Positions 43,949-50,987 of a stretch of DNA of 64,000 bases are shown here, piece by piece (position 1 is the first letter of the stretch; every line of letters begins with the position of its first letter). Position numbers and translations under genes: made by a program. The DNA is from Terriglobia bacterium (GTDB lineage: Bacteria; Acidobacteriota; Terriglobia; Bryobacterales; UBA6623), in the NCBI GenBank assembly GCA_009841225.1, contig VXMF01000039.1:34094-98093 (forward strand), given 5' to 3'. The notes under the pieces are model-generated. The model saw only the letters and a program-made list of their open reading frames with translations, was not told the DNA's origin and did no database searches.

Positions 43949-45166
43949 CTAGGCTGCGCGTTTCCGGCGCTCGGCCCTCCTGGGTCGAATCGTGGCAATG
44001 CGCTTGGCAGGATGTACCGCCAGTGGCGCCTCTCCTTCGCCAGTCTCATATGAGAAGCCAGCCAGGCGCTCCCTTGGAATCTTGGATCCGACAGCGCGCT
44101 CGATCTGGCCGATGTCGGACTCCTCGTCCGGCGCCACGAGTGTGATGGCGCTTCCGGTCGACTCGGCACGGCCGGTGCGCCCCACCCTGTGGATGTAGTC
44201 CTCCGCTACGGAGGGGACGTCGAAGTTCACCACATGTCCTAAAGCTTCCACGTCGATCCCCCGCGCGGCGATGTCCGTGGCCACCAGCACCCGGTACTTC
44301 CCCGCCTTGAATCCCGCGAGCGCCCTAGTGCGCTGCGCCTGGGACCGGTTTCCGTGGATGCGCTCGGCGGCGATGCCGTTTCGGACCAGGAGCTTGCACA
44401 ACCGATCCGCCCGGTGCTTGGTCCGGGTGAAGACCAGTGCGTCGTAGATGCGGCCGCCCTTGAGGAACTCCACCAGAAGCGTCCCTTTGAGTGTGCGGGG
44501 CACCGGATAGAGGGCCTGAGAGATGCCGGCGGCCGGAGCAGCTCTGCGCTGAAGGGAGATTTTCACCGGATTCCGGAGGATCTCACGGGTCAGAACCTCG
44601 ATCGGCGGAGGCATGGTGGCGCTGAAGAAGAGCGTCTGCTTTGGTTTCGGCACGTGCCGGAGCACGCGCCGGATGTCAGGCAGGAAGCCCATGTCCAGCA
44701 TGCGATCCGCCTCGTCCAGAACTAGGTACTGCAGTCCCGACAGGGATGCGTGCCCTTGCTGGAAGTGATCGAGCAGGCGCCCCGGCGTGGCGATAATCAC
44801 GTCGACGCCTCGCCGAAGCGCCTTCACTTGCGGACCCATGCCGACGCCGCCGTAGACGGCCGCGGCCTTGATCCCCGTATGGCGCGCCAACGCCTGCAGA
44901 TCTTCCAAGAGCTGCAGAGCCAACTCTCGGGTCGGTGCTAGGACCAGGGCCCGCGTGGTGCCCCGAGGCAGATCCACGAGCCGGTGAAGAATGGGGAGCA
45001 AGAAGGCGGCGGTCTTGCCGCTTCCCGTGACGGCGCAGGCGAGAAGATCTCGCCCCTGGAGGGCCGGAGGGATCGCGCCCGATTGAATGGGAGTCGGGGT
45101 GGTGAACCCCAGATCGGCGACGCCCTTCAAGAGCGTCGGATGCAATTCGATGGTAGAGAATGACAA
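43949..45166 (-). CDS. rhlE: DEAD-box RNA helicase, RhlE-like
   Basis: 405 residues. All DEAD-box motifs appear in order: FTTPTPIQSGAIPPALQGRD (Q motif), AVTGSGKT (I), PTRELA (Ia), TPGR (Ib), VLDEADRMLDMGF (II), FFSAT (III), VFTRTK (IV), VATDIAARGID (V) and HRVGRTGR (VI). The tail is short and basic, as in RhlE. It remodels RNA in ribosome assembly or mRNA decay, often at low temperature. Monocistronic and convergent with cutA. Confidence 0.94.
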   Translation of the reverse strand: MSFSTIELHPTLLKGVADLGFTTPTPIQSGAIPPALQGRDLLACAVTGSGKTAAFLLPILHRLVDLPRGTTRALVLAPTRELALQLLEDLQALARHTGIKAAAVYGGVGMGPQVKALRRGVDVIIATPGRLLDHFQQGHASLSGLQYLVLDEADRMLDMGFLPDIRRVLRHVPKPKQTLFFSATMPPPIEVLTREILRNPVKISLQRRAAPAAGISQALYPVPRTLKGTLLVEFLKGGRIYDALVFTRTKHRADRLCKLLVRNGIAAERIHGNRSQAQRTRALAGFKAGKYRVLVATDIAARGIDVEALGHVVNFDVPSVAEDYIHRVGRTGRAESTGSAITLVAPDEESDIGQIERAVGSKIPRERLAGFSYETGEGEAPLAVHPAKRIATIRPRRAERRKRAA

Positions 45167-45773
45167 GGGAATTCCTATTGAGGGCTCAGCAGGCCGGCCG
45201 GAGAGGCCGGCCAGAGAGGCCAGAGTAGAGTTTTGGGGCGAGTGCTGCCGCTAAACCGAGGGGTCTAGGCCGGGGTCCAGAGGACGGAACGACACCGCAG
45301 CGCACGGTAAGTGTGAGACGAGGGGTGGCCATCGGCAACGACTTGGAAGGTACATCCCCTGCACGCTCTCCCGACCCCCATTAGCTTTCTTCCGCGGTGG
45401 AAGAGCTGAAGGAAGGCTGATCGGGCTAGCCTGACGGTGGGGACGGTGATTAGACGGGGCGCATCCTTCGCCAGCTGGCGACCATGTGGGTCGCTGGCTT
45501 CCGAGTGCTTGGCGACGCGAAGGGAAGCGCCTACCTGTCATTCTCGCACAAATTCTCCGCAAATGGTTTTGCTGGCCTTGTCCAACGCCGGACGAGCCGG
45601 AACCGAGGGGTTGAGGGGGTGTTGCAAAGAGCGGAGCTGAAACGGGTTTAGGCTGCCAGCGTTACCCGCGTGCTGTAATGGTAGTGCTGTCCTCAATTAC
45701 CCTTGCTTGACCTTTGAGTGGCGCGCCCAGCACCAAATCTCTTCGCGCACGCCTTGGCGGCTCTCTCGAATCT
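45167..45773. other. About 600 bases without a supported gene
   Basis: Contains the divergent promoter region between the helicase and the DinB-type gene. Short open frames on both strands show no recognisable protein. I see no RNA gene, repeat or clear terminator in it. Confidence 0.4.
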
Positions 45774-46310
45774 ATGAGCCCGGAAACACCCGACCTCCGC
45801 TATCCGATAGGGCGATTCTTGCCCGCCGAACCAGTCATGCCAGACGAGGTGAACGGCTGGATCGACGACATTGCGGCGCTGCCGGCCGATCTTCGTCGGG
45901 TCGTCTACCGGTTGTCGAAGGGTCAGCTTGACACCCCCTATCGCCCGGGCGGCTGGACGGTCCGGCAGGTTGTGCACCACCTGCCCGACAGCCATATGAA
46001 CAGCTTCATTCGGTTCAAGTGGGCATTGACCGAGAGACGGCCGCTGATCAAGGCCTACGACGAGAAGGGTTGGGCCGCGCTTGCTGACTCGCGGGGACCG
46101 ATCGATGATTCGCTCGACATGCTCGAAGCACTCCACGGTCGCTGGGTGCGCCTGCTGCGCAGCTTGCGCTGGCCGGAATTGCAGCGCGAGTTCGTCCATC
46201 CGGAGTCGGGTCCCTCGACGCTGGCCGTCGCGATCGGCACCTATGCTTGGCACGGCCAGCACCATCTCGCGCACATCGAGCGGCTACTGGAGCGCGAGGG
46301 CTGGAGCTAG
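45774..46310 (+). CDS. DinB/YfiT-type metal-dependent hydrolase or thiol transferase
   Basis: 178 residues. Sequence cues are YPIGRFLPAEPVMPDEVNGWIDDIAALPADLRRVV, LDTPYRPGGWTVRQVVHHLPDSHMNSFIRFKWALTE and TYAWHGQHHLAHIERL. Three His residues (in VVHHLPDSH and WHGQHHLAH) are spaced as in the four-helix-bundle DinB/YfiT/BstA fold that binds a divalent metal. BstA relatives transfer bacillithiol in Firmicutes; in this organism type the thiol partner is unknown. The upstream extension of the frame to 45714 lacks similarity. Confidence 0.85.
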   Translation: MSPETPDLRYPIGRFLPAEPVMPDEVNGWIDDIAALPADLRRVVYRLSKGQLDTPYRPGGWTVRQVVHHLPDSHMNSFIRFKWALTERRPLIKAYDEKGWAALADSRGPIDDSLDMLEALHGRWVRLLRSLRWPELQREFVHPESGPSTLAVAIGTYAWHGQHHLAHIERLLEREGWS

Positions 46311-46671
46311 GTGGCGAGCCCAACCGACCATCCATCGTGGTTCGGACAGGCTCGTCGGGCCGCACGGCGCGGACCCGGATCTCGCCGAGCGGGATCGCAT
46401 CGACAAGCTAGGGCGTACCGATGCGGACAGATATGTAATCGAAAGATCACGCGGACTGCCTTTTCTAATTATTTTCTCCGGCGTGTAATCGTATTGCTTG
46501 CCGACAGGAGCGAAGAACACGAAATTACAGGCAGGGAAAAGGCTCACGCCAGCCGAACGTGGCTTTACGAGTCGTAGCCAGTCCGTGTCCGAATTGTGCG
46601 TTGCCTCTGCGGTTTGATGAGGTCGGTACAACGGACGGGTGCTGCTCTTCGGGTCCGAGGGCAACCGCTGG
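46311..46671. other. Spacer between DinB-type gene and group II intron; holds repeat copy A
   Basis: No complete gene. Bases about 46434-46530 form one copy of a diverged ~95-base sequence whose second copy lies at 48656-48752. The rest shows only short frames, including a possible gene fragment next to the intron end. Confidence 0.4.
46434..46530 (-). repeat. Diverged ~95-base repeat, copy A
   Basis: Aligns without gaps to 48656-48752. The block TGTAATCGAAAGATCACG here is TGTAATCGAAAAATCACG there; TTCTAAT and GAAGAAC recur at the same offsets. Overall identity is about 60 percent by eye. Read on the minus strand both copies give similar peptides (RDLSIT versus RDFSIT, with shared FF, DY, E and IR upstream), so these may be fragments of a once-coding family rather than a DNA signal. 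Confidence 0.5.
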
Positions 46672-46681
46672 GTGGTCGAGT

Positions 46682-46708
46682 CGCCCGAGGGGGTCTCACC
46701 CTCGGGCG
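46682..46708 (-). ncRNA. Group II intron domain VI hairpin
   Basis: Stem CGCCCGAGGG with CCCTCGGGCG, loop of seven bases, directly after domain V in the transcript. I do not see an unpaired branch-point adenosine in the stem itself; splicing by hydrolysis is possible. Confidence 0.6.
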
Positions 46709-46714
46709 CTCTCA

Positions 46715-46748
46715 GAACCGTGCGTGAAAGTCTCCCCTCACACGGCTC
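46715..46748 (-). ncRNA. Group II intron domain V
   Basis: 34 bases with canonical form on the minus strand. The lower stem GAGCCGTG pairs with CACGGTTC and includes the catalytic AGC. The upper stem GTGAGGG/CTTTCAC is capped by a GAGA tetraloop, with a two-base GC bulge between the stems. Confidence 0.9.
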
Positions 46749-46751
46749 TTC

Positions 46752-47996
46752 CTAACCAGCCCTCCCGTACCACAGGCCCCAGTGTGCAAAGAGGTCACTC
46801 TCGCGACGCGCGACGCTCCGTACCCAGTGCGCCGCCCTACGCTTGTGGCCGCGCAAGCGCTTATACTTGCGCTGCGCCCACCACGCGAGCCTCCGGTCAA
46901 TCTGCTGCAGAGTGGGACCCAGTGCCGACTTATTGAAGGCACCGTAGTAATTCACCCAGCCACGGATCGTCGGATTGTATGCCTCCGCCAGGTCGTGCAC
47001 CGTCACCGCCGTGCGCCTTTGCAGCGCCCAGCCGCGCACTTCCTGTCGGATCGCCTTGGCCGCTTTCGCACTGATTGCCGGACTGAAGGTCACAAAGAAC
47101 TTCCCGTCCCTGCGCCTCGCCAGCCGGGATCGAAACGTGTATCCCAGAAAGTCGAATTGCGTGTGCGGGTAGTCCCCGGCCCGATTGTCATCCTTGCAGT
47201 AGACAATCTTCGTTTTCTCCGGGTGCAACTCCAGCCTGCATTCCGCCAAGCGGCGCTCCAGCCTCGTCCTCAAGTACCGTGCTTGCGCTTCCGTCCGGCA
47301 ATGGCACACGGCGTCATCCGCGTATCGTTCGAACGGGATGCTCGGGAACTCCCGCTGCATCCACATGTCGAAGGTGTAGTGAAGAAACAGGTTGGCGATC
47401 AGCGGGCTGACCACCCCACCTTGGGGGGTCCCCCGCTCCCGCGCTTCCCGCCTGCCATCCGGCAGCTCCACCTCGGCCCGCAGCCAGCGCTCGACATACA
47501 GCACCACCCATTTTTCCTGAGTGTGCCGCCGCAACGCCTTCAGCATCAGGGAGTGATCGATGGAATCGAAAAATCCCTTGATGTCTAAATCGACGGCCCA
47601 GGCATGGCTCCAGCAGCGTTTCCGCGCCTGCGCCAGTGCCTGATGCGCCGATTTGCCCGGCCGGTACCCATACGAATCCGCATGGAACACCCGCTCCATC
47701 TCCGGCTCCAGCACTTGTTTGACCACCATCTGGGCAACGCGGTCCGCGACCGTCGGGATCCCCAGCGGACGGACGCGTCCGTCTCCCTTGGGGATCTCCA
47801 CCCGCTTGACCGCCTGCGGCATGTAACTGCCGGACGCCATCCGGTTCCACAGCTTGTAGAGGTTATCCCCCAGCTTCTGCTCGAACTTCTCCAGCGTCTG
47901 GCCGTCCACGCCCGCCGCCCCTCGGTTGGCTTTCACTCGCTTGTAGGCTTCCCACACCTGCCGTTTGGAGATGGGGAAGGGCTTTGCTTGTCTCAT
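46752..47996 (-). CDS. ltrA: Group II intron reverse transcriptase/maturase
   Basis: 414 residues. RT motifs are present: KRVEIPKGDGRVRPLGIPTVADRVAQ, YGYRPGKSAHQAL, VDLDIKGFFDSIDH (first catalytic Asp), GTPQGGVVSPLIANL and the active-site RYADDAV. The maturase (X) domain follows with TIRGWVNYYGAF and the family C-terminus WWAQRKYKRLRGHKRRA. It ends without an HNH endonuclease domain, as in group IIC introns. It helps splicing and reverse-transcribes the intron into new sites. The reading frame is intact, so the element may be active. Confidence 0.95.
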   Translation of the reverse strand: MRQAKPFPISKRQVWEAYKRVKANRGAAGVDGQTLEKFEQKLGDNLYKLWNRMASGSYMPQAVKRVEIPKGDGRVRPLGIPTVADRVAQMVVKQVLEPEMERVFHADSYGYRPGKSAHQALAQARKRCWSHAWAVDLDIKGFFDSIDHSLMLKALRRHTQEKWVVLYVERWLRAEVELPDGRREARERGTPQGGVVSPLIANLFLHYTFDMWMQREFPSIPFERYADDAVCHCRTEAQARYLRTRLERRLAECRLELHPEKTKIVYCKDDNRAGDYPHTQFDFLGYTFRSRLARRRDGKFFVTFSPAISAKAAKAIRQEVRGWALQRRTAVTVHDLAEAYNPTIRGWVNYYGAFNKSALGPTLQQIDRRLAWWAQRKYKRLRGHKRRAAHWVRSVARRESDLFAHWGLWYGRAG

Positions 47997-48655
47997 GGAA
48001 GTCCTCCCGCTTGCGGTTGCTTCCCCGATCCAAGCCGGTTAGGGCAGCCCCTTCGCTCCAGTTCCGTTACAGAACCTTCCGCGCTACTACGAGCTGCTCC
48101 GTCCCTGTACGCCGCCTCGGTACTCTGCCGCTTGCGGGTGCTCCGCTTGCGGTCCTCCCTTGCCATCGGCGTGACAGGTTCCCACGTTCCACACGAGAGC
48201 CCGGACCACGTTCTCGCCGCCTCCATGCCGGACGCCGACCGAGCAGTAAGCAGGTACCCCTCGGACTTGTCCCGGAGGCGCCAGCCACCTCCGGTTTTGA
48301 CGCCACCAGTTATTGTTTCGACACGTCTACAGCGGTTCACTTGCGTTCGACTCCGCGACCCCTACCTGACAGGGTCTCTGCCCCGCCTTTTCCCACTCGC
48401 TCACCACCACGCCTCTTGAACGCAGCAGCAGTGGGTGGTTTGAAGCCTCCGCCTGCACGGCGGCTCCGGAGGACCTTCCTCCATCTCTTGTGCAGCATGG
48501 CTGCTTGGGAAGCCTTCGCTCCCCTCTGCGCCTTCGTGGCACACGCCGGCGACAACTATTCTGTCCGGCGTGTTCGATCAAGCTTTCGCGTGGCGAGAGC
48601 TGAAACGTGCAAGGCGAGGCACGGGATTGTCAGGATGTACTGGAGATCGAATGAA

Positions 48656-48752
48656 TGTAATCGAAAAATCACGAAAATAGTCAATTCTAATCATTTCTTC
48701 CCCTGCATAATCTTTTTTGCAATCGGTTGCGCTGAAGAACGCAAAAATTGAT
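48656..48752 (-). repeat. Diverged ~95-base repeat, copy B
   Basis: Partner of copy A at 46434-46530, same orientation, on the other side of the group II intron. On the minus strand a possible start ATG (48700-48702) follows an AGGGGAAGA ribosome-site-like run and opens a 38-codon frame (MIRIDYFRDFSITFIRS onward). In copy A the corresponding codon is ATA. Confidence 0.5.
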
Positions 48753-48785
48753 TCTCATAAGAAAATTTCTTCTTGAATTGGAAGA

Positions 48786-48808
48786 TATAATCAATTCTAT
48801 GGTATAAT
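48786..48808 (+). promoter_or_regulatory. Candidate promoter: tandem TATAAT boxes before the Fic gene
   Basis: Two perfect TATAAT hexamers at 48786 and 48803, each followed by CA, in AT-rich DNA. A TTGGAA at 48778 is 19 bases before the second. Downstream is the Fic gene. Repeated TATAATCA could also be operator half-sites. Confidence 0.4.
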
Positions 48809-48916
48809 CATTTGAAAAGGAGAGTTAAGCGACGAATTACACTAGAACGATTCGAGTGACATTCGTCAATCGTGTACGAAGCCGAGTTGCTGAAGCTCAA
48901 CGCCTAGCAATCTGAC

Positions 48917-50509
48917 ATGCCCACCCTGCATCAGCCTATGGGCCAAGCTTGGCTCCGACAAGAGCTGGGCCTAAACGTGCCAAGCCCGGCCGTCGAAAGC
49001 TACATAGCGGAGGGTGCTAGGCGAACCGAGTTCGATGGTAGCCAAGTTCTGGAATACTACCCCCGACGGTATGAGACCCCAGACACAGCCGTGTCTCATC
49101 TGCGCTTCACCTTACGCAACGAGGCGTTCGACATTGGGCTCTTGGTCGCTGCGCTCAGGGTGATCTCTTCGACAGACATTGAAGCGTGGGTCAGGAGTCA
49201 ACCGACGGGCGGGTATGGGCGCCGTGCGTGGTACCTGTACGAGACGTTCACCGGTAGGACCCTGGATCTGGAAGACGTACGCTTCGGAAACTACGTTCCG
49301 CTGTTGGACACCGAGAAGCACTTCGTCGGCCTTCCTCAACGCTCCCGGCGCCACCGCGTGACTGTCAACTTGCTGGGCACAGCTGGATTCTGTCCCACGG
49401 TCCGCCGCACTCGGCGTCTGAAGGATCGAATACAGGAACACTTCGACCAAGACGCCAAGAGCCTCCTCGCAAGCGTAGACCCAATCATCCTCACGCGAGC
49501 GGTGAACTACCTCTACTCGAAGGAGACTCGCTCTACCTTTGAGATTGAAGGAGAGACTGCATCGGCCTCCCGTGCCGAGCGATTCGTGGCGGCCCTCACC
49601 ACCGCAGCCGAATTTGACGCGGCGGACAAGTCTGCCTTGGTCGATCTACAGAGAACCATTGTCGAGCCGCGCTACGCTGCGCGGAACTGGCGCAGTAGCC
49701 AAGTCTTCGTAGGGCACACGCGCGGTGGATTCCGCGAGCACGTAGATTTCGTGTGTCCCCGCCCGCAGGACGTTCCAGAACTCATGGAAGCTTGGACATC
49801 GATGACAAGGCGCGTCCTTAGAAGCGACCTCCACGCCGTGGTTGCAGCGGCCGTGGTGGGCTTCTCGTTCGTATTCATCCACCCATTCGTAGATGGCAAT
49901 GGACGGATCCACAGGTTCTTGCTCCAGCATGTGCTCTCGAAGCTCGGCTACAGCCCGAGCGGGGTCATATTTCCGATCTCCGCGTCGATCGTGCGTAACC
50001 TTCCTGAATATGATTCCGTGCTGCAGTCTTTCTCGAAGCCGCTGTCGCGCTACATCGATTGGCACTGGACGCCTGACTTGGAATTGGTCGTCGACAATGA
50101 CACCGCAGACCAATATCGCTACTTCGACGCGACCCGGTTCGCCGAGTATCTTTTTGATCGGGTCGAGGACACGCTTCGCGAAGACCTCCGCGAGGAGCTC
50201 AACTTCGTGGCGATCTTCGACAAGGCGTTTAGTGCCGTGCGCCAGGTGGTCGAGATGCCTGATCGGCGCGCCTCTCTGCTCGTGCGTTTGTGCATGCAGA
50301 ACGGCGGTCGGCTGTCAGCACGCAAGCGAAAGCAATTCAGTGAATTGAGCGACGCCGAAGTGAGCGCAATGGAAGCGGGTGTGCGGGCGGCCATGGAAAG
50401 CGCGGTGCCTAGCCACCCAGATAGCCTGGTTGAGCTGCTGCGCCGTGGCACTGGGGATATCGTCGAGCCCGACGACCCGCCACCGGAGGACCTGAAGCTC
50501 TTCCCGTAG
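48917..50509 (+). CDS. Large class II Fic-domain protein (putative AMP-transferase)
   Basis: 530 residues. The Fic active site is complete: HPFVDGNGRIHRF, starting at His322. An inhibitory helix motif T-x3-E-G (Thr207 to Gly212, in STFEIEGE) lies about 110 residues before it, which defines class II Fic enzymes held off by their own Glu211. About 190 N-terminal residues (YYPRRYETPDTAVSHLRFTLRN, EAWVRSQPTGGYGRRAWYLYE) are shared with some large Fic proteins but have no known role. A C-terminal 170 residues may be a winged-helix. Fic proteins usually transfer AMP to a protein target and often act as toxins or regulators. The ATG is fixed by a stop 9 bases upstream in frame. No separate antitoxin gene is seen. 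Confidence 0.9.
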   Translation: MPTLHQPMGQAWLRQELGLNVPSPAVESYIAEGARRTEFDGSQVLEYYPRRYETPDTAVSHLRFTLRNEAFDIGLLVAALRVISSTDIEAWVRSQPTGGYGRRAWYLYETFTGRTLDLEDVRFGNYVPLLDTEKHFVGLPQRSRRHRVTVNLLGTAGFCPTVRRTRRLKDRIQEHFDQDAKSLLASVDPIILTRAVNYLYSKETRSTFEIEGETASASRAERFVAALTTAAEFDAADKSALVDLQRTIVEPRYAARNWRSSQVFVGHTRGGFREHVDFVCPRPQDVPELMEAWTSMTRRVLRSDLHAVVAAAVVGFSFVFIHPFVDGNGRIHRFLLQHVLSKLGYSPSGVIFPISASIVRNLPEYDSVLQSFSKPLSRYIDWHWTPDLELVVDNDTADQYRYFDATRFAEYLFDRVEDTLREDLREELNFVAIFDKAFSAVRQVVEMPDRRASLLVRLCMQNGGRLSARKRKQFSELSDAEVSAMEAGVRAAMESAVPSHPDSLVELLRRGTGDIVEPDDPPPEDLKLFP

Positions 50510-50660
50510 TGTGGCTGCTCAACACAAGACACCCGGCAGTGCCGCATTCTGGCACCTTCGACAGGACGATCCCAGGTGCGCCATAACTGTCCCGCCGACA
50601 TAGGGAAGCGCACCGCCCGATTGAGACAACTAGCGTCTGATAGAATGCCCACAGAAGGCC

Positions 50661-50984
50661 ATGCCAGAGACGAATTCTGCAACCGCCGAGGCCACCGCCG
50701 CTACGCCCGAAGCTGACGAGACGGCCGTACCCGAGCCGAAGAATCTGGTGGCCAAGCTGGCTGACGGCACGTTTGTCAAGCGGCGCCTCGAGCGCCAGCG
50801 GGCCTGTGACGAGCCTATGGGCAAGAAGATCTGTGCCGGACATCTCAAGCGGTGGTACGGATATGGAGACGAGATTGTCGCCATGTTCGGACGGGACCCG
50901 GAGATCTACCGCTGCGAGCGCTGCCAGATACTCTTCCGGCCGAATGAATCCGAGGTTCCGCGGACCGGCACTCTCGCCTTCTAG
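50661..50984 (+). CDS. Small Cys-containing protein coupled to the mutase gene
   Basis: 107 residues. The first 30 are Ala/Glu/Pro-rich and probably disordered. The rest has KKICAGHLKRWYGYGDEIVAMFGRDPEIYRCERCQILF: a Cys-x2-His and a Cys-x2-Cys pair that could bind zinc. Not recognised as a named family. Its stop is 3 bases before the GTG start of the mutase gene, so translation is almost certainly coupled, which suggests a role linked to that enzyme or simply shared regulation. Confidence 0.7.
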   Translation: MPETNSATAEATAATPEADETAVPEPKNLVAKLADGTFVKRRLERQRACDEPMGKKICAGHLKRWYGYGDEIVAMFGRDPEIYRCERCQILFRPNESEVPRTGTLAF

Positions 50985-50987
50985 GCC

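Larger units (their letters stand above)
46673..48544 (-). mobile_element. Group II intron (likely IIC-like, maturase without endonuclease domain)
   Basis: Read on the minus strand. The 5' end fits the consensus GTGYG at 48544 (GTGTGCC), a structured 5' RNA of about 550 bases precedes the maturase gene, and domains V (46715-46748) and VI (46682-46708) follow it. The 3' end is placed at about 46673, after CTCGACCAC. Total about 1.87 kb, a usual size. The 5' exon ends in a GC-rich CGCCGG/CCGGCG inverted repeat, as expected for IIC introns, which insert after hairpins. Exact ends need comparison with other copies. Confidence 0.8.
48545..48916. other. AT-rich island between intron and Fic gene; holds repeat copy B and TATAAT boxes
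   Basis: From about 48650 to 48820 the composition drops sharply to AT-rich, unlike the rest of the window. It contains repeat copy B, two TATAAT boxes (48786-48791 and 48803-48808, 17 bases apart) and an AAGGAG ribosome-site-like motif at 48816-48821 with no start codon at proper spacing. A 19-codon frame from GTG 48856 ends one base before the Fic ATG; I do not call it a gene. Confidence 0.5.

Noticed and set aside
45437..45640. Short plus-strand frame in the gap after the helicase
   Set aside because: No ribosome site, no recognisable motif, composition like intergenic DNA.
48856..48915. 19-codon frame ending just before the Fic start, as leader peptide or antitoxin
   Set aside because: Starts with GTG without a ribosome site at correct distance, far shorter than known Fic antitoxins, and the Fic protein carries its own inhibitory helix.
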